From contig JARLHX010000424.1 in assembly GCA_031292035.1 (NCBI GenBank), forward strand, positions 1 to 40,651: a stretch of 40,651 nt of DNA, in the 5' to 3' direction. Position 1 is the stretch's first letter; every line of letters begins with the position of its first letter. The position numbers were made by a program, and so were the translations under genes. Source of the stretch: Negativicutes bacterium (GTDB lineage Bacteria > Bacillota_C > Negativicutes > Sporomusales_B > JARLHX01). The notes beneath the pieces were generated by a model. That model saw only the letters and a list, made by a program, of their open reading frames with translations, did not search any database and had not been told where the DNA came from. Of this stretch, positions 32,279 to 39,299 are shown one piece after another.

Positions 32279-32890
32279 TCACTTTCTGCCCAACGCTTCC
32301 CCCGCCAGCTTGTCTGCCAGCTCATTTCCGGCGACTCCCGAGTGGCCCGATACCTTTTTAAACTTCACCCAGCTTATATATGGAGCCACAAACGCAGCAT
32401 AGGCCTGGGTGAACCTATTATTCGTCTTCCAACTGCCTGTTGCCCATTCTGAAATACCGATATAGTCATGGTGAATGGTGACCACGCAAGCCCCTTGACA
32501 TTTCGCCCACCTTATCGCCTGCTCAGCGGCTGCTATTTCGCCGGCGACATTATGAATGGTTGCTGCCTCAACGTCTTCTCCTAAGCCACTATTGGAAAAA
32601 ATGACGTCGTCACCGTCGTAGACAACAAAAGCCCAGCTATATCTGCCGCCGGAATAGCTGCCATCGACATAGATATCATAACGCTTGCCAGATGAATCGT
32701 GCTTCTCTACGCAGTCAGTTTCAACAGCCATATTCCCGCACAAGTATTCATCGGCTTCCCCCTCAGACGGAAACCCTTTGAATAGTGCTCCCGGATATCC
32801 CTTAACTTGCTTGTTGCACTCATCCCAGGTCTTATATACACCAGGCACTCTGCCGACCTTGACTGCATAGTATTTCTTTTTCACTGTCAC
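32279..32890 (-). CDS. rnhA: Ribonuclease HI with N-terminal viroplasmin (RNA:DNA-binding) domain
   Basis: About 203 residues. The N-terminal module YYAVKVGRVPGVYKTWDECN to SEGEADEYL is the viroplasmin/caulimovirus VI domain that grips RNA:DNA hybrids, as in eukaryotic RNase H1. The catalytic domain has all four acidic residues: Asp in DIYVDGSYSGG, Glu in GEIAAAEQA, Asp in IHHDYIGISEW and Asp in GNELADKLAG. The enzyme removes RNA from RNA:DNA hybrids. I take a GTG as start (11 bases after GGGAGG); another GTG two codons later is possible. It stands alone. Confidence 0.92.
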   Translation of the reverse strand: MTVKKKYYAVKVGRVPGVYKTWDECNKQVKGYPGALFKGFPSEGEADEYLCGNMAVETDCVEKHDSSGKRYDIYVDGSYSGGRYSWAFVVYDGDDVIFSNSGLGEDVEAATIHNVAGEIAAAEQAIRWAKCQGACVVTIHHDYIGISEWATGSWKTNNRFTQAYAAFVAPYISWVKFKKVSGHSGVAGNELADKLAGEALGRK

Positions 32891-33040
32891 GTTACCACTT
32901 GCCTCCCTTGGTTGTTTGACCGACAAAGTTGCTGCCGCCCGCCAGCTCTTATCTGGCAAAAAAGACTTCTGTAAAAAATAATATCCCTACCGGAGCAAAG
33001 ATGCAAGTCGTCAACACATAATGTTTCACCCGGCGTGCAT

Positions 33041-33589
33041 TTATGGTGTTTCTTTCCATGTATTTACCGTTTTCTTATGAGCAATACTATCGGTGTAAAG
33101 GGTCTGTAATGGTCGAGCCAAGATTGGTGTCGGGTCGTGAGGCTCGGTATCAGTCGGCCAAAGATTAGTGTCGGGTCGCAAGGTTCGGCATTGTTCGGCG
33201 GGAAGACTGGCATGAGTCTTGAAAGGCTGTACGGTAGCCCAACGGTTGTCGTGTGGTCCCAAAGGATTTATGTTGGTCGAGCTAAGATTGCCAAAGGTTC
33301 TGAAATAATTTGGGTCTATTGCAGTCGAAAGATTGCAGTAGGTTCTGTAGGTATCTTTGGTGGTCGAGCAAAGGTCGGTGTTGGTTGTGTAATGCTTGTG
33401 GGCAGTCGAAAGATTGTCTATAGGTATGTAATGATCGGCATTGGCTGTAGCGAAGATCATTGCGGGCTCTTTATTTATATTTCGCATTCCGGAGGATACG
33501 CTTGCATACCCACTCTTTACGGCGCAACCCCTATTCAATCACGAGCCCGCGCCATTAGCCGTCTTTGCGTCAACATCTGATTATGTGGT
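33041..33589. other. Gene-poor tract containing degenerate tandem repeats
   Basis: Two long open frames cross this tract on opposite strands (165 and 147 codons). Neither has a ribosome site, and both start with weak codons. Their openness is better explained by the underlying repeat, listed separately. I do not annotate a protein. Confidence 0.5.
33108..33460. repeat. Degenerate tandem repeat, about 40-bp unit, eight to nine copies
   Basis: A core like GTCGAGCNAAGATTGG recurs at about 33112, 33153, 33193 (diverged), 33275, 33324, 33363, 33405 and 33447. Each is followed by a GT-rich stretch such as GGTTCTGTA. Spacings are mostly 39-42 bp, with one of about 49 and one diverged unit near 33233-33260. 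Read in one plus-strand frame it gives similar peptides (GRAKIGVGS, SRKIAVGS, GRAKVGVGC), but the first unit falls out of frame at a stop. Confidence 0.6.
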
Positions 33590-33818
33590 AATATAGCTTC
33601 ATTGCCTGAGATGCACGTCATCTTGATATGTCCAACCTACTTTTATATATAGGGAATCCAATGTTATGTAGCTGTCGAGCCGCCATAGAGCGGAGGACAA
33701 AAGCATATCTAGGATGCCCACCTGCGAGTAGCGGGTTTGGACATATTATAGAAGCGACATTCCGGGCCTACATATTTTTTAATTGATTAAAAGGCTTACC
33801 GTATGGTAAGCCTTTTTT
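33590..33818 (+). ncRNA. Candidate structured RNA gene (6S-like is one possibility)
   Basis: A weak promoter (TTGCGT-N18-TAATAT, about 33565-33594) points to a transcript of about 210 nt ending at the terminator 33789-33818. Inside, TATGTAG (33665-33671) pairs with CTACATA (33768-33774) and TGTCG (33673-33677) with CGACA (33755-33759). These enclose three hairpins: CCGC/GCGG, GCAT/ATGC and CCTGC/GCGGG. Alternatively ATATGTCCAA (33626-33635) pairs with TTGGACATAT (33737-33746), which crosses the first fold. Size and a long closing stem recall 6S RNA, but I cannot confirm the family. No plus-strand gene follows, so it is not an obvious riboswitch. Confidence 0.5.
33789..33818 (+). terminator. 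Intrinsic terminator, perfect 12-bp stem
   Basis: AAAAGGCTTACC (33789-33800) and GGTAAGCCTTTT (33805-33816) enclose a GTAT loop, with further T following on the plus strand. It ends the candidate RNA gene and could also act on the minus strand. Confidence 0.8.
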
Positions 33819-33856
33819 ATATCCTATTGGTCTCGTGGACCGACCGAACATTGCCA

Positions 33857-33889
33857 GATAAAAGAAACAGCCGTCAGGACCCTGACGGC
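33857..33889 (-). terminator. Terminator-like hairpin after the 25-residue peptide gene
   Basis: GCCGTCAGG (33870-33878) and CCTGACGGC (33881-33889) are perfectly complementary. The minus strand continues TGTTTCTTTTATC. It lies about 120 bp after the small peptide stop. Confidence 0.6.
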
Positions 33890-34010
33890 CTTGTCTTCTG
33901 CTTTTGTACCTGCTAACTTTGCAAACTTCCAACATCGATATCCAGCTGGCCCGGATATTCTCCGTTTATTATCTTTTATAATTGCGTTTCTAGGCAGCCA
34001 TCGTGCAAAT

Positions 34011-34088
34011 CTAATGGCCGATGGATACGGAATAGGCAACTAGTATCAAAACAATATAAAATAATGGTTGATAAAGCAACTCTTTCAT
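34011..34088 (-). CDS. 25-residue hydrophobic peptide
   Basis: The frame starts MKELLYQPLFYIVLILVAYS and ends VSIGH, a single membrane helix (about residues 8-22) with a short charged N-terminus. GGAGGG lies about ten bases before the ATG. An extended -10 promoter (TGTTATAGT, minus strand, about 34195-34203) lies upstream, a folded leader lies between (34091-34180), and a terminator follows at 33857-33889. It is therefore a complete small transcription unit. I do not recognise it. Small single-span peptides of this kind can be subunits of membrane complexes or toxins; nothing here decides. Confidence 0.5.
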   Translation of the reverse strand: MKELLYQPLFYIVLILVAYSVSIGH

Positions 34089-34090
34089 TA

Positions 34091-34180
34091 GTAGATGTCC
34101 CTCCATCCCGCGCCGTTTCCTTGACATAAATCATCCACAGGAAAAAGGCTCAAGGTATGGGCCACCTTAAGACCATCTAC
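34091..34180 (-). promoter_or_regulatory. Folded 5' leader of the 25-residue peptide gene
   Basis: On the minus strand GTAGATG (34174-34180) pairs with CATCTAC (34091-34097), closing a 90-nt domain. Inside is an 8-bp hairpin CTTAAGGT/ACCTTGAG (34149-34171) and a possible TTTCC/GGAAA helix. The ribosome site GGAGGG lies at the base of the closing stem, so folding could control translation. I recognise no known riboswitch class. Confidence 0.45.
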
Positions 34181-34204
34181 ATGTATCAATTCACTATAAC
34201 ACAA

Positions 34205-34371
34205 AAAACAGAATCTTCCTACCACTTCTTTGTCAGTACCTTTTTATAGAGAAATACGGCAGAGATCGTCAGTCTCGCCGCTCCCGGCATACTATCCCTG
34301 CGTGGAAGCCCTGCCTGGCGTCGTTAGCAGAAGCTGATAGATAGGAGCAGAGCCATATTGGTTTTCCGGTA
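34205..34371. other. Intergenic stretch with nothing recognisable
   Basis: Between the promoter of the 25-residue peptide unit and the terminator of the 76-residue gene I see no gene, repeat or convincing promoter. Confidence 0.45.
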
Positions 34372-34409
34372 TAGAAAAGGGATGAAAGCTTGTGGCTTCA
34401 TACCTTCCC
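34372..34409 (-). terminator. Terminator of the 76-residue protein gene
   Basis: GATGAAAGC and its partner GCTTCAT-A-C (one or two bulged bases) form a stem around 34379-34404. The minus strand ends TTTTCTAT. It directly follows the stop at 34416. Confidence 0.5.
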
Positions 34410-34415
34410 TGTTGA

Positions 34416-34646
34416 CTACTCGGTAAAATATCCGTACTCATTCAGCAATTCATCGAGCTTTTCCATCTTTTGCTTGTCAGACAAATGGGGACTGCTCTTA
34501 ACTACCTCTGACAGTACGGCAAGTTGATCGGCGCAATCGCTCCAAAAATCAACTTCCTCTGCGGACAGTACCTTGGTCATTTTCTCCAGCATATCCTCGA
34601 TGCTGATTTCCACCGGAGCTGTTTTATTGACCTTTCCGCTTGCCAC
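34416..34646 (-). CDS. Small acidic protein, function unknown
   Basis: 76 residues with a GTG start. AGGAGGGG lies five bases upstream, whereas a longer in-frame extension has no such site. It reads MASGKVNKTAPVEISIEDML, then KMTKVLSAEEVDFWSDCADQ and a C-terminal EKLDELLNEYGYFTE. The protein is mostly helical, acidic and soluble. It lies between the histidine kinase and its own terminator and may be co-transcribed with the kinase, whose stop is 128 bp upstream. No family recognised. Confidence 0.65.
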   Translation of the reverse strand: MASGKVNKTAPVEISIEDMLEKMTKVLSAEEVDFWSDCADQLAVLSEVVKSSPHLSDKQKMEKLDELLNEYGYFTE

Positions 34647-34773
34647 TATAACCCCTCCTATTGTCATCAGATACTTGTAGTCTAACGGTAATGATGAATA
34701 ATTATCCCTGCCGCGACTGGCACACATCCTGGATTCGGTCGCTTTCCTGTCCGATACCTCCGGCCCTTGGCTA

Positions 34774-36219
34774 TTATGCTGATTGATTAAACTTCACAAA
34801 GAAAGTCGTTCCATGCGAACCTGTATCCACTTCCATCTTCGCGTTGTGGCGTTCGGCGATGCGGTAGCAAACAGGCAACCCCAAACCTGTCCCGGTTTCC
34901 TTTGTTGTCACAAAAGGAGTCCCTAGCTTGTCCATGATTTCTTTTGAAATCCCGTGCCCTGTGTCTTGCACCGATAACACAACTTGTCCATCAACCAACC
35001 CGGTCTTTACCGTTATTGTCCCGCCAGGCGGCGTAGCCTCCACTCCGTTGCGGACCAGGTTCAGCAGAATTTGCACAATCTCTTTCTTATCCATTGCAAT
35101 ATCGGGAATTTCGTTAAGTTCAACTTTAATATTGTGTCCAGTGTAAAGTGCGTCAACTTGCAATAGGGGAACAATCCCTTTGATGTTGTCATTCAGGTTG
35201 CCATACTCCAGCTCGACTGCCTTGCGTTTTGACAATGACAAGAATTCCGTGATAATAAAATTGGCCCTGTCCAGTTCTTCAATCATCATATTGAACTGAT
35301 CCTTGTGGTCAGCGAAGGTTTCCTTCATCCCGAACATTTGCAAATATCCTCGCACCGTTGTCAAGGGATTGCGGATTTCATGGCCAATACTGGCAGCCAT
35401 CTCACCGATGACATTAAGCCGATCTAATCTTAATATTTCATTTTCCGTTTGTTTCTGCAGGGTTACATCCCGCGTTACGACCAAGACCGTCTGGACATTT
35501 CCGTCATTCCCCAGTTCAGGCACGACTATATTATGATAGTATTTCGTTCCGTATTGAGAATCATAAACCGAGTTATATTCTATACTTTGTTTGGTAGCGA
35601 ACACCCTCTCAAACCGGGAAATAAGGGGTTGATACATTTCCGGCGGATTTCCCAGTTCCTTCCATGTTTTTCCAATGACTTCGGCTACTTCGCGGTCACT
35701 CACCTTTTCCAGGGCAGGGTTTGCGTATATATGCCGGAACTCTCTATCAAATCGGGTGATCATATCAGGCAGATTTTCAACTAGTGTCTGGTATTTTTGT
35801 TTTTGTTGGGTCAATTCTTTGGTTAATTCGAATAGTTGATTATTCCTCGTCTTATCTTCCGCCCAAGCGCGATACATCGCTTCACAGCAATAGGAAATCA
35901 TAACGCAAAACAGGGGATAGGCAGCGTGTACTAACCATTCCATTTGCGATAGACTGGATAGTTGGCCCACTCCCACTACCAAAAACAGCACCACAAGGAT
36001 TGAGCAACCGGTTGCCACCAGGCCAGCGGCAAATCCCCCGTATAGGGCAACAACCAACACGGCCGGATAAAAGGTGACATAGGGCAGGCTTCTGCCTAGG
36101 CTCGGCAAAAAGACTTCCCGGACAAGTAAAGAAACGATAATGATAATTATCGCTACAAGATAGCTTGTCCAGCCGCGGTAAGGCAATCGATTCTTTCCAA
36201 TCTCTGCGAACCCTCTCAT
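34774..36219 (-). CDS. Membrane PAS sensor histidine kinase, sporulation-kinase type
   Basis: 481 residues. Three to four N-terminal membrane helices (about 18-120) are followed by PAS (about 140-255), the HisKA dimerisation domain with phospho-acceptor His280 (SIGHEIRNPLTTVRGYLQ) and a HATPase (about 375-478) with NLVRNGVEATPPGG, DTGHGI and TGTGLGLPVC. The H-box and layout resemble KinA-KinE and other orphan kinases that feed Spo0A. No response regulator lies next to it, and a Spo0E-like gene follows at 36801, which supports a phosphorelay role (inference). GAGAGG precedes the ATG. Confidence 0.92.
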   Translation of the reverse strand: MRGFAEIGKNRLPYRGWTSYLVAIIIIIVSLLVREVFLPSLGRSLPYVTFYPAVLVVALYGGFAAGLVATGCSILVVLFLVVGVGQLSSLSQMEWLVHAAYPLFCVMISYCCEAMYRAWAEDKTRNNQLFELTKELTQQKQKYQTLVENLPDMITRFDREFRHIYANPALEKVSDREVAEVIGKTWKELGNPPEMYQPLISRFERVFATKQSIEYNSVYDSQYGTKYYHNIVVPELGNDGNVQTVLVVTRDVTLQKQTENEILRLDRLNVIGEMAASIGHEIRNPLTTVRGYLQMFGMKETFADHKDQFNMMIEELDRANFIITEFLSLSKRKAVELEYGNLNDNIKGIVPLLQVDALYTGHNIKVELNEIPDIAMDKKEIVQILLNLVRNGVEATPPGGTITVKTGLVDGQVVLSVQDTGHGISKEIMDKLGTPFVTTKETGTGLGLPVCYRIAERHNAKMEVDTGSHGTTFFVKFNQSA

Positions 36220-36555
36220 ATGCTAAAGCCTCTCCGAAAACAATTGTCTTGTACATTCTCTGCTATCGCTAATATGATTTACCTATTTCGCTACAGTCTG
36301 ACAATCATCTATTTACAGTGTACTCTTCGCCTTTTCGCCTTAAACTCCTTTCCTCTCCTTGCTACGCCTATTCGGTGTTGATCAGAAATGACGCTCCTCC
36401 TCCTGATGCTGCATTTATTCTAAGGGCAGTCAAAGCCGATATTACCTGCATTGACTGCCCTTATCCCAACAAGATCAGTGATTGTTTACCACCGCTAACC
36501 GATGATCATAACCGAGAAAATAAACGCGAGGCTCGGGTGGGCTAAAAAGACTTCC
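36220..36555. other. Intergenic region with an inverted repeat
   Basis: About 336 bp. AAGGGCAGTCAA (36422-36433) and its perfect complement (36451-36462) form a 12-bp stem with a 17-nt loop. Neither strand shows a T-run after it, so an operator or weak terminator for the 35-residue gene is possible. Nothing else is recognisable. Confidence 0.5.
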
Positions 36556-36663
36556 TTACTTTTTACGAATAATGGAAAACCGGGCTCGGAAATAGCTGGT
36601 TATCCCCACTATTCCGATGATCACGGCGAATAATCCTAATATACAGCACAAGTGGTCTTGCAT
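36556..36663 (-). CDS. 35-residue single-span membrane protein
   Basis: The frame begins MQDHLCCILGLFAVIIGIVG and ends ITSYFRARFSIIRKK. One hydrophobic helix (about residues 5-22) starts with a Cys-Cys pair and is followed by a basic tail. An excellent GGAGGTG box lies four bases before the ATG. It is transcribed alone or with the gene ending at 36801. I do not recognise the family. The strong ribosome site and clean membrane-helix pattern make it a real gene candidate. Confidence 0.65.
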   Translation of the reverse strand: MQDHLCCILGLFAVIIGIVGITSYFRARFSIIRKK

Positions 36664-36783
36664 CACACACCTCCATAATCAGTTGGTCTACTATAATAGT
36701 CTATTAAACATAAAACAGAGATGTGACATCCTGTTCCCCAGACACCGAGACTTCGGCCTCCGGCTTTTGTATGGTAAAAATAA

Positions 36784-36802
36784 AATCCCCGTGAAGGGGA
36801 TT
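36784..36802 (-). terminator. Terminator overlapping the stop of the Spo0E-like gene
   Basis: AATCCCC (36796-36802 on the minus strand) pairs with GGGGATT (36784-36790) over a 5-nt loop. TTATTTTTA follows. The stem begins inside the stop codon at 36801-36803. Confidence 0.65.
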
Positions 36803-37112
36803 AGTGGCTTTCTTCGTTTAAATTATCTTTGCACTTTTGCCACAGCCAGTAGTAGCGGTTGAGTGCGTCATCTAGTTTTCTGTCGACTTCCAGGACTTTC
36901 GGATCGAGCCGGCTTGTATTTTTTAGCGCCCTGAGCTGCCGCCGCAAAGTCTCTGTCTGGTTACGCAGGTCTTCCAGCTCATCCAAGCCGGTGGCGGTCT
37001 GTACGCCGGAGGTCAGCATAGATACACAGATGCCGTCTTGCTCACTGGTTAGCCGCCACAATGCCGCAAGCAGCGCTTCGACGCGAGCATCAATTTCTTG
37101 CAAATCCGGCAT
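36801..37112 (-). CDS. Small helical protein with a Spo0E-like C-terminal motif
   Basis: 103 residues; the start MPDLQEIDARVEALLAAL follows GGGGAGGG by seven bases. It is almost wholly helical, with likely coiled coils (about 5-25 and 42-65). The C-terminal part RLDPKVLEVDRKLDDALNRY resembles the Spo0E aspartyl-phosphatase helix (D-P-x-V-L-x-x-S-x-x-L-D-x-x-I-x-x-Y), but the SQELD core reads DRKLD. Spo0E proteins dephosphorylate Spo0A. With a sporulation-type kinase encoded nearby the resemblance is suggestive, yet the altered motif and longer N-terminus leave the function open. Confidence 0.65.
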   Translation of the reverse strand: MPDLQEIDARVEALLAALWRLTSEQDGICVSMLTSGVQTATGLDELEDLRNQTETLRRQLRALKNTSRLDPKVLEVDRKLDDALNRYYWLWQKCKDNLNEESH

Positions 37113-37174
37113 GACAATTCCCTCCCCGCAGTAATGATAGGTTAGTTTGCCCCGCCGGAGAAAAAACAATTTAT

Positions 37175-37786
37175 CTAGATGCTTAAAAAACAAGTTGCGG
37201 CAAAGCCCCAAATGATAAAAGCCGCCAGCCGATTGATATATTGCAGCCGCCGAATATTCAGCCTGGCACGCAGCGCGCTGGCTGCGGTGCTTAAAATCAA
37301 CCACCAGACGGCCGAACCGAAGAATACGCCCAGCACCAATAGCGCAGCCACAGATTGACTGCCGACCGGCCCGCCGACACCCAGCCCGATAAAAATGGCG
37401 GCAAACGACAGAATGGTCATGGGATTAGTCAAGGTGAGAAAGACGGCCGACACATAGGCGGCAAGCAAGCTCCCCCCCGTGATCTTGGCGTCTTGTACAG
37501 CCAGCTCGGCGCGGTAGGCCGAATAACCGAGATAGACTAAAAAGCCGCCGCCAATCAGCTGTATAAAGAGGTGATAACCGAGCAAAAGATCGGCGACGGC
37601 GGTAATGCCAAAGGCGGCCACCATCCCATATACAGCATCGGCGGTGGCGGTGCCCAACCCGGTGGCCAGCCCGCTCAGCATGCCGAATGACAAGGTCCGG
37701 CGAATGCAAAGAACACCGATGGGTCCTACTGGGGCGGCAATCGAAAAGCCGAGCAACAATCCTTTCAGAAAAAAGACTGTTTCCAT
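37175..37786 (-). CDS. LysE/RhtB-family amino acid exporter
   Basis: 203 residues with six membrane helices. It begins METVFFLKGLLLGFSIAAPV and has the family motif GPIGVLCIRRTLSFGMLSGL, then LVYLGYSAYRAEL and LTLTNPMTILSFAAIF. Such proteins export basic or neutral amino acids or homoserine-type compounds. It starts four bases after the stop of an Lrp-family regulator. That pairing (Lrp controlling a LysE exporter) is common and predicts induction by the exported amino acid. AGGAGT almost abuts the ATG, suggesting coupling to the regulator gene. Confidence 0.9.
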   Translation of the reverse strand: METVFFLKGLLLGFSIAAPVGPIGVLCIRRTLSFGMLSGLATGLGTATADAVYGMVAAFGITAVADLLLGYHLFIQLIGGGFLVYLGYSAYRAELAVQDAKITGGSLLAAYVSAVFLTLTNPMTILSFAAIFIGLGVGGPVGSQSVAALLVLGVFFGSAVWWLILSTAASALRARLNIRRLQYINRLAAFIIWGFAATCFLSI

Positions 37787-37790
37787 ACTC

Positions 37791-38249
37791 CTAAACTTGC
37801 CGCACCGGCAGGGCCGGGCTCTCCTTTGTGGTTGACAGAATAACCGTGGTGCGGGTGCGGGTTAAACCCGGAACCGCTTTAAGCTCCTCGCTGACCAGCC
37901 ATTCGAGTTGCCGGGTGCCAGTACAGCGGACCTTGAGAATGTAATCGCCATCACCAGCTACATGGTGACATTCCTGGATCTCCGGGGTGTTTTGCACTTT
38001 GGCTAAAAAAGCTCGGCGATGCTCTGGCTTTTCCAGGCTGACGGTAATAAAGGCTGCCAGACCATAGCCCAAGGTCTCCGGGTCGACCATTGCCGCATAC
38101 CCTTTGATAACCCCTTGCTTCTCCAGCTTATGTACCCGATCAGCGGCAGCCGGCGCCGACAACCCCAAGACCTCTCCCAGCTCCGCCCACGTGGTCCTCC
38201 CCTGAACCATCAGCCGAGCAATTGCCTTTAAATCAATACCATCCAGCAT
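37791..38249 (-). CDS. Lrp/AsnC-family transcriptional regulator
   Basis: 152 residues. An N-terminal helix-turn-helix (about 5-60, MLDGIDLKAIARLMVQGRTT then LGEVLGLSAPAAADRVHKLE) is followed by an AsnC/RAM ligand-binding domain (ITVSLEKPEHRRAFL, HHVAGDGDYILKVRC). It ends with a Pro-containing tail. It should sense an amino acid and control the LysE exporter gene that begins four bases after its stop. AAAGGAG lies six bases before the ATG. Confidence 0.93.
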   Translation of the reverse strand: MLDGIDLKAIARLMVQGRTTWAELGEVLGLSAPAAADRVHKLEKQGVIKGYAAMVDPETLGYGLAAFITVSLEKPEHRRAFLAKVQNTPEIQECHHVAGDGDYILKVRCTGTRQLEWLVSEELKAVPGLTRTRTTVILSTTKESPALPVRQV

Positions 38250-38330
38250 TATTTACTCCTTTTTACTTTGTATTTATTATATTATACTTTCTAATCGATT
38301 GCCAAGCAAGGGTGTTCGCGTTTTTGCAGA

Positions 38331-38360
38331 AATAAAATACCGCCACACAAGAGGTGGCGG
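38331..38360 (-). terminator. Terminator of the DUF2889-like gene
   Basis: CCGCCAC and GTGGCGG (38340-38346 and 38354-38360) form a 7-bp GC-rich stem with a 7-nt loop. The minus strand continues TATTTTATTTC. It lies 22 bp after the stop at 38383. Confidence 0.7.
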
Positions 38361-38382
38361 TAACAGAAGAGCCTATAATTAT

Positions 38383-39207
38383 TTATCCCAGTTTGGTTTG
38401 GGCCTCCTGCCATGTTTTGATGGCGTGACCGACAAGGTCGACAAGATGATTGCAGCCCTGCGGGCCGCCGGTACATTCCCCTACGGCCTTGCGGGTTAGT
38501 TCGGCGGCCGGACGACCGATCAGCGCCGTAAGATGGGTTGTATTTTCGAAGCATACGGCATCCGGGGCCCGGAAGTATGTGCCGTCCGCCGCGGTAATCA
38601 CCCCATGGTTTATGATCAGGTTCAGGCCAAGTTCATGAAAAGAATCGCTAAAGCTCGCTGTGATCAGCAGTGTCCTGTCTGCCTGCTCTTGGATAACGGC
38701 GGTTTTGCAGCGGGTAAACAGGCTGTCGCCCCATTTACGATTGGCGATGTGCTGGTACCAGGTTTGACTGCTGCGTTCGAAATTGCTATATAGCCGGCAG
38801 ATGTCGCGATAGGTTGATCGCCAGAAGGTTTCATACTCCTTTGTAGAAGAATATCCCCGCTCTTGATATAGATATGTTTCAGCCTGAATGATTCCTTTGA
38901 CACATTCGCCCAATAGCTCGCGCGGCAGTTCCCCGTCTGCCGCACCTACGCCCCTCAGTATCGGCCCAAGCCCAAAGTAAGCTGTCCGCCCAATCAGGGC
39001 GTCAACCCTATTGCCCCCATTGAACCGCGACTCAGGCGAACGGTAAATTTCCCAGCCGGCATCACTGATAACAAAGCTGTCGGTAGCGGCGGCAATATGC
39101 GTAACGACTTCATACCCGGTACTCAATAAAATGGTCTTCGACAATAGTTCGCCGTCGCCGAGCCGCGACACGGTTGTATAAACTTGGCTGTTCCAAAGGG
39201 TTTTCAT
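38383..39207 (-). CDS. DUF2889-like protein
   Basis: 274 residues, no membrane helix or signal. It seems built of two related halves. Residues about 20-110 hold LLSTGYEVVTHIAAATDSFV and a block RVDALIGRTAYFGLGPILRG. Residues about 175-270 hold TLLITASFSDSFHELGLNLI, ITAADGTYFRAPDAVCFENT, LTALIGRPAAELTRKAVGEC and GGPQGCNHLVDLVGHAIKT. The last motif (G-C-x-H-L-x-D-L) matches DUF2889 proteins of unknown function. The conserved Cys-x-His suggests metal binding. GGGAGGTG precedes the ATG. Confidence 0.75.
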   Translation of the reverse strand: MKTLWNSQVYTTVSRLGDGELLSKTILLSTGYEVVTHIAAATDSFVISDAGWEIYRSPESRFNGGNRVDALIGRTAYFGLGPILRGVGAADGELPRELLGECVKGIIQAETYLYQERGYSSTKEYETFWRSTYRDICRLYSNFERSSQTWYQHIANRKWGDSLFTRCKTAVIQEQADRTLLITASFSDSFHELGLNLIINHGVITAADGTYFRAPDAVCFENTTHLTALIGRPAAELTRKAVGECTGGPQGCNHLVDLVGHAIKTWQEAQTKLG

Positions 39208-39274
39208 TCGCCACCTCCCGTGATTATGGCCCTATTATACAGCGGCGAACCCGCCCGAGACAAGCCAAAGACTG

Positions 39275-39299
39275 CAAAAAACCGGCCGTCATGGCCGGT
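39275..39299 (-). terminator. Terminator overlapping the phosphoribosyltransferase stop codon
   Basis: ACCGGCC (39281-39287) and GGCCGGT (39293-39299) form a 7-bp stem with a 5-nt loop, followed on the minus strand by TTTTTT (39275-39280). The stop codon (39289-39291) lies in the loop. Confidence 0.8.

Noticed and set aside
33108..33460. CRISPR array
   Set aside because: The units are diverged along their whole length and spacing is irregular; there are no constant repeats with unique spacers and no cas genes.
33041..33538. 165-codon minus-strand open frame across the tandem repeats
   Set aside because: TTG start without a ribosome site; composition driven by the DNA repeat; no known domain.
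33137..33580. 147-codon plus-strand open frame across the tandem repeats
   Set aside because: No ribosome site, and the first repeat unit is out of frame at a stop codon. A decayed repeat-protein gene is not excluded.
33824..34039. 71-codon minus-strand open frame
   Set aside because: TTG start without a ribosome site; it overlaps the terminator and the better-supported 25-residue peptide gene in another frame.
36318..36545. 75-codon plus-strand open frame
   Set aside because: No ribosome site, no recognisable domain, and it crosses a perfect inverted repeat.
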